A stretch of DNA of 9,192 bases. It comes from Methanobacteriota archaeon (GTDB lineage: Archaea; Methanobacteriota; Methanobacteria; Methanobacteriales; Methanobacteriaceae). This document shows, piece by piece, positions 1 through 5,956 of the stretch. The DNA lies in contig JAEZRD010000010.1 in assembly GCA_023440975.1 (NCBI GenBank), positions 1 through 9,192 on the forward strand, written 5' to 3'. Numbering within the stretch: the first letter of the stretch is position 1; every line of letters starts with the position of its first letter. Both the position numbers and the translations under genes were made by a program. Under the pieces are notes generated by a model. The model saw only the letters and a program-made list of their open reading frames with translations, did not search any database and had not been told where the DNA came from.

Positions 1-419
1 CCCATACTGTTTCCTATAACTCCAACAACATGATTAATTTTGAATTTTTCTTTTAAAAATTGCATTTGGAAATTTACCATATCTTTAATAGTATAATTTG
101 GGAAAATTTTACCTAAACCAGTTGTTGAGGGACTAGCACTTCCCGGAGATCCTAATGTAGATAAACTGATTATGAAAAATTTATCAGTGTCAATTACTTC
201 ACCCGGACCAGTGATTTCATCAATTCTTCGAACAGATTTATAACTTCCACTCCAACCATGACAATAAACAATTGCATTAATTATATGACCTTTATCATCA
301 TATTTTGGAGTTCCTAATGTTCCATATTCAACTTTAACTCCTTTAATATAGTCTCCAGCTTCAAATTTGAATTCTGCTAGGAAATATGATTCAGGTTTAA
401 TAGTATCTTCAATTTTCAT
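1..419 (-). CDS. MetX-like alpha/beta hydrolase (homoserine O-acetyltransferase family), 5' part only
   Basis: This partial gene begins at an ATG at 419 and runs off the left edge, giving 139 full codons. The translation starts MKIEDTIKPESYFLAEFKFE. It carries the marks of the MetX branch of the alpha/beta hydrolases: an oxyanion-hole region CHGWSG (residues 53-58), GPGEVIDTDKFF (71-82), a FPNYTIKDMV stretch (106-115) matching the family's FPxxTIxDMV, and a nucleophile elbow G-N-S-M-G around Ser138. A GGAGG-type ribosome site lies at 430-436. In true homoserine acyltransferases the loop after the first strand usually reads LGGCxGSTGP and the elbow GGSMGG. Here they are LGSPGSASPSTTG and GNSMG, so methionine-pathway acylation is uncertain and a hydrolase or other acyltransferase is possible. 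The family call is firm, the substrate is not. The Asp and His of the triad lie outside the window. Confidence 0.85.
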   Translation of the reverse strand, partial: MKIEDTIKPESYFLAEFKFEAGDYIKGVKVEYGTLGTPKYDDKGHIINAIVYCHGWSGSYKSVRRIDEITGPGEVIDTDKFFIISLSTLGSPGSASPSTTGLGKIFPNYTIKDMVNFQMQFLKEKFKINHVVGVIGNSM

Positions 420-583
420 AAATCAATTAATCCTCCATTAAAAATTTTTATTATTTATTAAATTTATTAACTTTTAAGTTTAATAAATTATATGTGTATG
501 ATGAAAAAATTATATTTAATAGATTAATTAAAAATAATATAGATAAAAATATAATGATTATAATTTATATTTTTAAAAAATAA
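420..583. promoter_or_regulatory. Divergent intergenic region between the MetX-like and TM2 genes
   Basis: This 164-bp, almost entirely A/T gap separates two divergent genes and should hold both promoters. It contains an imperfect inverted repeat at 461-489: a 10-bp arm at 461-470 matches 480-489, followed by CTT/AAG with one unpaired base and a 2-base loop. TATA-like stretches occur near 508-517 and 562-571. In DNA this AT-rich, individual boxes cannot be assigned with confidence. Confidence 0.4.
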
Positions 584-925
584 TTGGATGAATTTAAAAT
601 GCCAACACCAAATAATGAAGAAGAATACTCAGAAGTGACTATACCAACAAAGGGAAAATTAGATACGGAAGATGATTTTGAATTTGAACCACGTAATCCT
701 ATCCTTGCAGCAGTATTATCCATAATTCCAGGTTTAGGCCAAATTTATAATGGTCAAAAAGCAAAAGGAGCTGGAATTTTAGTAATATTCATATTTGTTG
801 GATTTACTTTAGCATACAGCATATACCCAATAGTACTTAGTTTTTTAATATGGATTTATAGTATTGTTGATGCTTTTATTACTGCAAGAAAAATAAATGA
901 AAAAGAAGTAAACTTCGATGAATAA
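584..925 (+). CDS. Small TM2-domain membrane protein
   Basis: This 113-residue protein has an acidic N-terminal tail (about residues 1-36) followed by a TM2-type domain. Residues NPILAAVLSIIPGLGQIYNG are the typical archaeal/bacterial TM2 signature, in which a first hydrophobic hairpin ends in PGLGQIYNGQ. They are followed by a KGAG turn, a second hydrophobic block (about 63-92) and a D-A-F-x-x-A-R-K-I end. Two or three membrane-spanning segments are likely, and no enzyme motif is visible. TM2 proteins are widespread and mostly uncharacterised. The start is uncertain: the TTG at 584 gives the longest form but has no ribosome site, whereas the ATG at 599 is preceded by GGATG at 586-590 with an 8-base gap and may be the true start. 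nucS follows after 52 bp, so the two may be co-transcribed, although an oligo-T stretch lies between them. Confidence 0.85.
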   Translation: MDEFKMPTPNNEEEYSEVTIPTKGKLDTEDDFEFEPRNPILAAVLSIIPGLGQIYNGQKAKGAGILVIFIFVGFTLAYSIYPIVLSFLIWIYSIVDAFITARKINEKEVNFDE

Positions 926-938
926 AAAAAACTTAACA

Positions 939-962
939 TTTTAAAACTTTTTTAAAACTTTT
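939..962 (+). terminator. T-rich tandem 11-mer, possible terminator after the TM2 gene
   Basis: Two perfect tandem copies of TTAAAACTTTT lie at 941-951 and 952-962, directly after the TM2 gene and just before the nucS ribosome site AAGGGA. Archaeal RNA polymerase can terminate at oligo-T runs, so this could be a weak terminator. The T runs are short (4-6) and read-through into nucS is plausible. Confidence 0.3.
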
Positions 963-977
963 AAGGGAATTAGTAAT

Positions 978-1763
978 TTGAAATATAAAATTTTAGAAAA
1001 ACCTAATTGTAAAGAAACCTATGAACTAGTTAAAGATGGTTTACGTAAAAAAGCCATGATAACACTTTTTAGTTGCTGTAAAATCATTTATGAAGGACGT
1101 GCTCTTAGCCAATTAGGTTCCGGTGAACGTTTAATAATTATAAAACCAGATGGCTCATTTTTAGTTCATCAAGACAAAAAAGTCGAACCAGTTAACTGGC
1201 AACCTCCAAAATCCAGAACAAAAATAGACATTAAAAATAATAAACTTTTTTTAGAAAGCTATCGTAGAACTCCTAAAGAAAGATTAGAAGTGGAAATCCA
1301 TAAAACAGAATTTGCAAGTTACACTGTAGCAAATGACTATGAAGAAATTGAACTTGCAGGTTATGAAAAAGATATGGGTGACATGATAATGAAAAAACCT
1401 TACTTAATTGAAGAAGGTTTTAAACCAACAGCACGTGAATACAGTACAGAACATGGATTCATTGACATATTAGGTAAAGATTGTGATGGAAACTTAATGG
1501 TACTTGAATTAAAAGCAAGAAAAGCTGGAGTAAGTGCTGTAAAACAGATTAGAAGATATTTAAGTGACTTTGAAAATCCTGAAAACGATTACTTGAAAGA
1601 TTTAAATGCTGAAAAACAAAAAATCAGAGGATTATTAGTTGCACCAAGCATTAATGAGGATGCTCAAGAATTACTAAATCAAGAGGGCATAGAATTCGTT
1701 AGTGTTGAACCCCCTAAAGAATTAAAAACTGACAAAAAAGTAACTTTAGACATTTTCCAATAA
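978..1763 (+). CDS. nucS: Endonuclease NucS/EndoMS (mismatch-specific DNA endonuclease)
   Basis: This 261-residue protein is a full-length match to archaeal NucS/EndoMS, a homodimeric nuclease that cuts both strands at mismatches and can replace MutS-MutL repair. The N-terminal DNA-binding/dimer half contains the hallmark IIIKPDGSFLVHQ (53-65) and PVNWQPP (71-77). The C-terminal RecB-like nuclease half has GFIDILG (160-166, catalytic Asp163), LELK (176-179, Glu177 and Lys179) and a Q-x-x-x-Y motif (Gln190 to Tyr194). The end KKVTLDIFQ (253-261) resembles a PCNA-interacting peptide, as known for archaeal NucS, so sliding-clamp recruitment is likely. Translation starts at TTG 978, supported by AAGGGA at 963-968; no suitable ATG lies nearby. 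All catalytic residues are present. mntP starts 28 bp downstream, which suggests shared transcription. Confidence 0.97.
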   Translation: MKYKILEKPNCKETYELVKDGLRKKAMITLFSCCKIIYEGRALSQLGSGERLIIIKPDGSFLVHQDKKVEPVNWQPPKSRTKIDIKNNKLFLESYRRTPKERLEVEIHKTEFASYTVANDYEEIELAGYEKDMGDMIMKKPYLIEEGFKPTAREYSTEHGFIDILGKDCDGNLMVLELKARKAGVSAVKQIRRYLSDFENPENDYLKDLNAEKQKIRGLLVAPSINEDAQELLNQEGIEFVSVEPPKELKTDKKVTLDIFQ

Positions 1764-1791
1764 AAAAAAGCATAATGGATGTATAAATTAA

Positions 1792-2346
1792 ATGATAATG
1801 GACACTATATCAATAATATTATTAGCAATAGCTTTAGCTATGGATGCATTTAGTGTATCCTTAACAAAAGGTTTCACTCAAAAAGATTTGAAAAAATCCC
1901 AAATTTTATGGTATGCAATATTTTTCGGAGTATTCCAAGCTATAATGCCCTTATTAGGCTATTTTTGCGGTACACAATTAAGTAGTTTTGTATCAACAGT
2001 AGCTCCATGGATAGCTTTCATTTTACTACTGCTTATTGGATTAAATATGATACGTGAAAGCTTAAGTAAAGACACAGATGAAGTAAGTGATAAATTCAGT
2101 TTTAAAGAAGTTACTCTTCTTGCTATAGCTACAAGTATTGATGCATTTGCAGTAGGTATAACTTTTGCAATATTACATGTGAGTTTTTGGATACCAATAA
2201 TAATAATTGGGGTTGTGGCTTTCTTATTCACCATAATGGGAGTTTTAATTGGTAAAAGATTAGGAAATTACTTTGGAGATAAATTCCAAATAGTTGGTGG
2301 TATTATCCTAATTCTTATTGGTTTAAAAATATTATTGGGAGTATAA
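1792..2346 (+). CDS. mntP: MntP-family Mn(II) efflux pump
   Basis: This 184-residue, six-helix membrane protein belongs to the MntP (former DUF204) family, which exports manganese from the cytoplasm. The length matches the bacterial protein. The two halves are inverted-topology repeats, each with the signature aspartate: LAMDAFSVS near residues 15-23 (Asp18) and ATSIDAFAVG near 113-122 (Asp117). A short polar loop (about 89-105) separates the halves. It starts 28 bp after nucS with a weak GGATG at 1777-1781 upstream of the ATG at 1792; an in-frame ATG at 1798 is the alternative. I see no structured leader such as a manganese riboswitch in the 28-bp gap, so control would have to come from the upstream promoter. 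Substrate is inferred from the family. Confidence 0.93.
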   Translation: MIMDTISIILLAIALAMDAFSVSLTKGFTQKDLKKSQILWYAIFFGVFQAIMPLLGYFCGTQLSSFVSTVAPWIAFILLLLIGLNMIRESLSKDTDEVSDKFSFKEVTLLAIATSIDAFAVGITFAILHVSFWIPIIIIGVVAFLFTIMGVLIGKRLGNYFGDKFQIVGGIILILIGLKILLGV

Positions 2347-2359
2347 AAAAAGAATTTTT
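2345..2359. terminator. Short bidirectional oligo-A/T terminator between convergent genes
   Basis: Between the stop of mntP and the stop of the opposing hypothetical gene lies A7-GAA-T5, which overlaps both stop codons. Read from either side it gives a run of 5-7 T residues, the form expected of an archaeal intrinsic terminator. The plus-strand transcript also continues into T-rich sequence at 2374-2390. Confidence 0.5.
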
Positions 2360-2867
2360 ACTCTTCCACATTTTCTTTTTCTGCAGCTTCCTCTCTTAAC
2401 TTTTCTACTTCTTTTAAATGAAATTCAAGAGTGAATGGTGTTGCAGGTTGAACTTTAAGACCATCATGTTCCATTTCTAGTTTATAAATTAAATAATCTT
2501 CAGTATCAAGACTTACAAATTTATCATTAGGTTCAAGTTTTAAATTATTTATTTCATCTAAAATATTTTTATATTCTTCCTCTTCTAATTTTATAAGATC
2601 TTCTATAGGCATATCAATCAAATTCTCATTTAATTGTAAACCTATTCCCACCATACCATTAACTGTTTTTTCTTTAAAATCAAATTGTGCTTTTCTAATT
2701 TGTTCCATTTGCAAAAGTAAATGTTTTTTTGTAGGTTCTGAAGCAGGTAACTGTGATGAGGTACCTGTAACATTTAATTTATAATCATTTTTCCAATCAC
2801 CGATACGATAAATTGTGTAATTTTCATTTCCAAATTTTATTTCTTTTCCCATAGATTCTTCTACCAT
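2358..2867 (-). CDS. Hypothetical soluble acidic protein, family not recognised
   Basis: I do not recognise this 169-residue protein. It has no signal peptide, membrane segment, cysteine cluster or nucleotide-binding motif. The N-terminal part (about 8-33) looks beta-rich (IKFGNENYTIYRIGDW). Residues 45-65 and 83-110 look helical, and the tail (148-169) is a charged, Glu/Lys-rich helix ending ENVEE. A second strand-like stretch, DKFVSLDTEDYLIYKLEME, lies near 114-132, so a repeat of the YxIYRI/YLIYKL type may exist. The start at ATG 2867 has GGAG at 2879-2882 with an 11-base gap; Met6 (2852) is too far from that site. The even codon use, ribosome site and clean stop next to a terminator argue that it is a real gene. 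It may be a lineage-restricted methanogen protein. Confidence 0.75.
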   Translation of the reverse strand: MVEESMGKEIKFGNENYTIYRIGDWKNDYKLNVTGTSSQLPASEPTKKHLLLQMEQIRKAQFDFKEKTVNGMVGIGLQLNENLIDMPIEDLIKLEEEEYKNILDEINNLKLEPNDKFVSLDTEDYLIYKLEMEHDGLKVQPATPFTLEFHLKEVEKLREEAAEKENVEE

Positions 2868-3036
2868 TTTTTCATTTTCTCCAAATTTTTTTTTAATTAA
2901 AATTAATTACTTAATAAAGTATTTATATTTTCTAAATTTATAAAAATTTATATTTTTAAAAAATCATTTAATAAATATTAAATATTAGTATTAATAAAAA
3001 AATATTCATATTATAAGTTATTGGAGGTTTAAAGTT
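2868..3036. promoter_or_regulatory. Divergent promoter region for the hypothetical gene and the zinc-ribbon gene
   Basis: This 169-bp, nearly pure A/T gap lies between divergent genes. A TATA-like block around 2972-2984 would place plus-strand initiation about 30 bases before the TTG at 3037, which leaves room for the strong GGAGGT at 3023-3028. TATA-like blocks near 2922-2956 could serve either strand. No clear operator is visible. Confidence 0.4.
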
Positions 3037-4146
3037 TTGGTTAAATATTGTCCAAAGTGTGGAAATGCAAGTTATGATAGTGCTCCAAAGTGTGGAAACT
3101 GTGGGTACGATTTTGCACATGGATCCACTAAAAAAGAATCTGAAAAAACTGATAGTATAAAAAATCAATTATTAGGCAGTTTTAAAGATCTTAGCGGGTC
3201 TACAAGTGGTGAAGAAAAAAGAAGCAGTTCTACAAGTTTTAATAAACCTTCTTTTAATATTAAAAAACCTGATTTTAGTAATTTCAACTTAAATCGAGAA
3301 AAGCCTGAAAAAGAAAAACCAGCATTTCAAGATAAAGATCCAGTTTACTTAACTGATTCTGAGAAATATGAAATGTTTAAAGCTAGTCAAAGTTATGAAA
3401 CTAATTATGATACTAGTTATGAAAGTACCGAAATAAAAAATACTAAAGTTAAAACTACTGAAGTTAAAACTACTAAAATAGAACCTAAAAAGGAGAAAAC
3501 ACCACAAAAAACAAAAGAAGAACCTGATGTTTTTTCAGATATTAAAACTGTTTTCAAAACCGAAGATTCACCTAAAAAGGGTTCTAGTCTTGATTTCTTA
3601 AATAAAGTTAGTCGTAAATATATAGCAATATTTGTTGTATTAGTTGCAATATTAGCTATAATTCTCGTAGTTGTTGGTTTAACAGCATTCAGTGGAGAAA
3701 CAACACAAATAGGTCCTGGAAATTATTCTGGAAATAATGTTGCATTCAGTTACCCAACTAATTGGTCACAATACAACAATACTGGCGGAAATACAGATGC
3801 AGGAGAAGTTGCTTTCCGTACACCGGATAAAACAGTGATTGGATTTAGTTGTATTAATAGTAGTGATATTACGTTAGACAATGTTGTAAGTAGTATTAAT
3901 CAAACAGCAAAATCCCTTGATGGTAAGATTATAAGTGTGAATAACACTACAATTGATGGTGAAAATGCAACTGATGTAGTAATAAATACTACTGGACATG
4001 GTTATTCAAGATACATATCAGTTATACACGATGGTACTTATTACAATTGGGTAATAAACAATGCTAAAAGTAGTAACCCATACTTGAATTCAACTGATAC
4101 TACTGAAATCAATAAAATGATTAGCAGTATACATTTCACTAACTAA
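3037..4146 (+). CDS. Zinc-ribbon protein with single membrane span and glycosylation-rich outer domain
   Basis: This 369-residue protein has four parts. Residues 1-25 form a zinc ribbon with Cys5-x2-Cys8 and Cys19-x2-Cys22. Residues 26-193 are a long charged, Ser/Thr/Lys-rich linker that includes four degenerate pentads (TEIKN TKVKT TEVKT TKIEP, 131-150). Residues 195-218 are one strongly hydrophobic span preceded by VSRKY. Residues 219-369 form an outer domain with FSYPTNWSQY (237-246), reminiscent of PsbP-like secreted domains. This outer part carries ten N-x-S/T sequons (Asn229, 242, 247, 274, 288, 302, 303, 310, 317, 351), against one (Asn10) before the span. That supports an N-in/C-out topology with the zinc ribbon in the cytoplasm. 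The start is TTG with an excellent GGAGGT at 3023-3028. Similar zinc-ribbon membrane proteins are common in Methanobacteriales. The function is unknown; signalling or cell-surface roles are guesses. Confidence 0.88.
   Translation: MVKYCPKCGNASYDSAPKCGNCGYDFAHGSTKKESEKTDSIKNQLLGSFKDLSGSTSGEEKRSSSTSFNKPSFNIKKPDFSNFNLNREKPEKEKPAFQDKDPVYLTDSEKYEMFKASQSYETNYDTSYESTEIKNTKVKTTEVKTTKIEPKKEKTPQKTKEEPDVFSDIKTVFKTEDSPKKGSSLDFLNKVSRKYIAIFVVLVAILAIILVVVGLTAFSGETTQIGPGNYSGNNVAFSYPTNWSQYNNTGGNTDAGEVAFRTPDKTVIGFSCINSSDITLDNVVSSINQTAKSLDGKIISVNNTTIDGENATDVVINTTGHGYSRYISVIHDGTYYNWVINNAKSSNPYLNSTDTTEINKMISSIHFTN
3427..3486 (+). repeat. Four degenerate 15-bp (5-residue) tandem repeats within the linker
   Basis: Codons 131-150 of the zinc-ribbon protein read as four pentads of the type T-[EK]-[IV]-K-[TN]. 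The second and third units differ by one base at the DNA level (ACTAAAGTTAAAACT and ACTGAAGTTAAAACT). This is likely a slippage-prone spacer that sets linker length. Confidence 0.7.
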
Positions 4147-4200
4147 AAAAAAAATTTTAATCTTTTTTTTACTATTTTTTTAATTTTTTATTATATTTTT
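4147..4200 (+). terminator. T-rich terminator after the zinc-ribbon gene
   Basis: The stop codon is followed by several T runs (8 T at 4163-4170, 7 T at 4175-4181, 6 T at 4184-4189 and more to 4200), typical of archaeal oligo-T termination. The promoter of the following gene must overlap this area. Confidence 0.6.
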
Positions 4201-4226
4201 TATAAAATTTATAGGAGTATTTTTTT

Positions 4227-5090
4227 ATGAATACTTTAAAAGTAGCTTTATGCCAAATAAATGTTATAGATAATAAAGAAGCAAATATTAAAGAAGCAGA
4301 AACATATATAACAATTGCTCGCGACAAAGGGGCTGAACTTGCAATATTACCAGAAATGTTTAATTGTCCTTATGAAAACAGCAAATTTATCGAATATGCA
4401 GAAGTAGCTGAAGATAGTTATACCCTTAAACATATACAAAACTTAGCTAAAAAATTAGGAATATACATTTTAGCAGGAAGTATTCCTGAAAAAGTAATTA
4501 ATGAAGATGGATCTGAATCCATTTACAATAGTAGCTTTTTCTATGATAGCAGAGGAAAGTTAATAGGGAAACATAGAAAAATGCATTTATTTGATATTGA
4601 TGTTAAGAATATTGATATTGCTAAAAAAATCAGATTTAAAGAATCAGACACATTAACTGCTGGTGATGACTTCGAAGTAGTTGATACTAAGTGGGGAAAA
4701 ATAGGTTTAGGAATATGTTATGATGTTAGATTCCCTGAACTTGCAAGAATTTTAACACTTAAAGGAGCACGTATATTAATTTATCCAGGTGCTTTTAATT
4801 TAACCACAGGTCCAAGTCATTGGGAAACATTGTTTAAATCTAGAGCTTTAGACAATCAAGTTTATGCTATAGGTGTATCTCCTGCATTAAACCAAGAAGG
4901 TTCTTATAATGCTTTTGGTCATAGTATTATCTGTGATCCTTGGGGAGAAGTTGTAGCTGAAGCTAAATATGACGAAAAATTAATTACTGAAACTCTTGAT
5001 TTAGATTTAATTGATGAAACTCGCCAACAAATCCCAGTACTCACAAATAGAAGAACTGATCTTTACCAAATTAAAGCAAAAAGAGATTAA
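4227..5090 (+). CDS. Carbon-nitrogen hydrolase, Nit2-like omega-amidase
   Basis: This complete 287-residue nitrilase-superfamily enzyme has the full Glu-Lys-Cys triad: Glu43 in LPEMF, Lys118 in HRKMHLFD and Cys164 in GICYDVRFPE. Among the branches it most resembles eukaryotic Nit2 (omega-amidase). Shared marks are KMHLFDIDV (118-126), FKESDTLTAGDDF (137-149), GAFNLTTGPSHWE (188-200), RALDNQVYA (206-214) and a C-terminal RQQIPV...RTDLY. Nit2 hydrolyses alpha-ketoglutaramate and alpha-ketosuccinamate to the keto acid plus ammonia, cleaning up products of glutamine and asparagine transamination. Between FDIDV and the FKES block there are about six more residues than I recall in human Nit2. The enzyme should be cytosolic. 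The ATG at 4227 follows AGGAG at 4213-4217. It appears to be transcribed alone and converges on the DUF169 gene. Family and catalytic class are secure; substrate is inferred. Confidence 0.93.
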   Translation: MNTLKVALCQINVIDNKEANIKEAETYITIARDKGAELAILPEMFNCPYENSKFIEYAEVAEDSYTLKHIQNLAKKLGIYILAGSIPEKVINEDGSESIYNSSFFYDSRGKLIGKHRKMHLFDIDVKNIDIAKKIRFKESDTLTAGDDFEVVDTKWGKIGLGICYDVRFPELARILTLKGARILIYPGAFNLTTGPSHWETLFKSRALDNQVYAIGVSPALNQEGSYNAFGHSIICDPWGEVVAEAKYDEKLITETLDLDLIDETRQQIPVLTNRRTDLYQIKAKRD

Positions 5091-5110
5091 AAATAATTTT
5101 ATTTTTAATC
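5085..5110. terminator. Bidirectional hairpin terminator between convergent genes
   Basis: A perfect 10-bp inverted repeat, GATTAAAAAT (5085-5094) and ATTTTTAATC (5101-5110), has a 6-base loop (AATTTT). It includes the stop codon of the carbon-nitrogen hydrolase and ends two bases before the stop of the opposing DUF169 gene. Each arm supplies a T run in one direction. It fills the 21-bp gap between two convergent genes, as expected of a shared terminator. Confidence 0.65.
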
Positions 5111-5111
5111 C

Positions 5112-5936
5112 CTATTTTTTATCTTTTTTTATTGAATTCCAAACATAACCTTGAAATACACTATCATCTTTTGAAGCTTCCTCTAATTTTAAATATAAAT
5201 CCCATGGAATACTATAAGTAATATAATCATCTGGAATCCATCTTTTAATATGCTGAATACTAGCTATATCTAATAAACCTAATACTGCTTTAGGTTTATC
5301 TTGTTCTGCTTGATAAAATACTTGATTTCCAATAGCTTGACAAGCTGAAGCTTGTGGAGTCATACAATAGTTTAATTCATTACTTATTGCACCGAATAAA
5401 TGATTTAATGCAGAAAATTCAAGACGATTAACAGTGAAAATTACATTTGAAGGAGATTCCCCTTCAATAACTTCAGATAATGGTTTAAAAACTACAAACT
5501 CTTCATCATTATCATAGATATAGTTTTCATTTGTTAAAAAATTATTACATCTTTCATAAGAATCATATATACGTTCACCTCCTTCAAACATAGGTCTTAT
5601 TCGTTCAGGTGTTGATTCTACAAATTTTTTATAGGCTTCCTTATTTTTTGCAACTTTTAGACCTAATGATAAAAATGGATTATAAATATCTAATCCATAT
5701 TCCTGGAGAGTATATCCACTTCCAAAACCGAAACCTGTAAATGCTCCAGCACAAGTACATTTATTCCGGGAAAATACTGCAGTTTTACCATTAACTATAA
5801 CTTGAGCTATGAATGGCATTATACAATTCCCTTCTCGAGATTTTGGACCGATAGCATTTTTGGGTTCTTCATCTGTTTTTATTAAAACTATTGGATTGAA
5901 TTTTCCATTTAACTCTTTTGCTAGATTACTTTCCAT
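5112..5936 (-). CDS. DUF169 family protein
   Basis: This 274-residue cytosolic protein fits DUF169, a family of unknown function found in many archaea and anaerobic bacteria. Visible family marks are GNCIMPF (36-42), GKTAVFSRNKCTCAGAFTGFGFG (50-72), CMTPQASACQAIGNQVF (191-207), PKAVLGLLDI (215-224) and a final YSIPWDLYLKL (241-251). Six cysteines are present (38, 60, 62, 130, 191, 199). The CxC at 60-62 and the Cys191/Cys199 pair lie in the conserved blocks and could bind a metal or cofactor, which is inference. The start at ATG 5936 has GGAGG at 5946-5950 with a 9-base gap. It begins 20 bp after the MATE stop codon with no terminator between them, so it is the last gene of a marR-MATE-DUF169 operon. 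It may bind or modify whatever the MATE protein exports, but nothing in the sequence proves that. Confidence 0.85.
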   Translation of the reverse strand: MESNLAKELNGKFNPIVLIKTDEEPKNAIGPKSREGNCIMPFIAQVIVNGKTAVFSRNKCTCAGAFTGFGFGSGYTLQEYGLDIYNPFLSLGLKVAKNKEAYKKFVESTPERIRPMFEGGERIYDSYERCNNFLTNENYIYDNDEEFVVFKPLSEVIEGESPSNVIFTVNRLEFSALNHLFGAISNELNYCMTPQASACQAIGNQVFYQAEQDKPKAVLGLLDIASIQHIKRWIPDDYITYSIPWDLYLKLEEASKDDSVFQGYVWNSIKKDKK

Positions 5937-5956
5937 TTTATTTTTCCTCCAAATTT

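Noticed and set aside
1764..1791. Possible manganese riboswitch before mntP
   Set aside because: The gap is only 28 bp, far too short for the known manganese riboswitch, and no conserved loop is visible in nucS before it.
1959..2234. Minus-strand open frame of 91 codons inside mntP
   Set aside because: It lies wholly within the well-supported mntP gene, has no family features and no ribosome site of its own that I can see; it is a shadow frame.
584..2346. Mobile element or genomic island
   Set aside because: No transposase, integrase, terminal repeats or tRNA-adjacent junctions are seen here or elsewhere in the window, and the gene content is core-like.
2868..3036. Small RNA or tRNA gene in the A/T-rich gap
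   Set aside because: Archaeal structural RNAs are normally GC-richer than such a background; no GC-rich patch or cloverleaf is visible in this or the other gaps.
2968..3168. Minus-strand open frame of 66 codons over the start of the zinc-ribbon gene
   Set aside because: It overlaps the zinc-ribbon coding region and its promoter; its composition is that of reversed A/T DNA with no recognisable domain.
3427..3486. Possible CRISPR-like repeat
   Set aside because: The units are contiguous 15-bp coding repeats without spacers and keep the reading frame, so they are a protein linker repeat.
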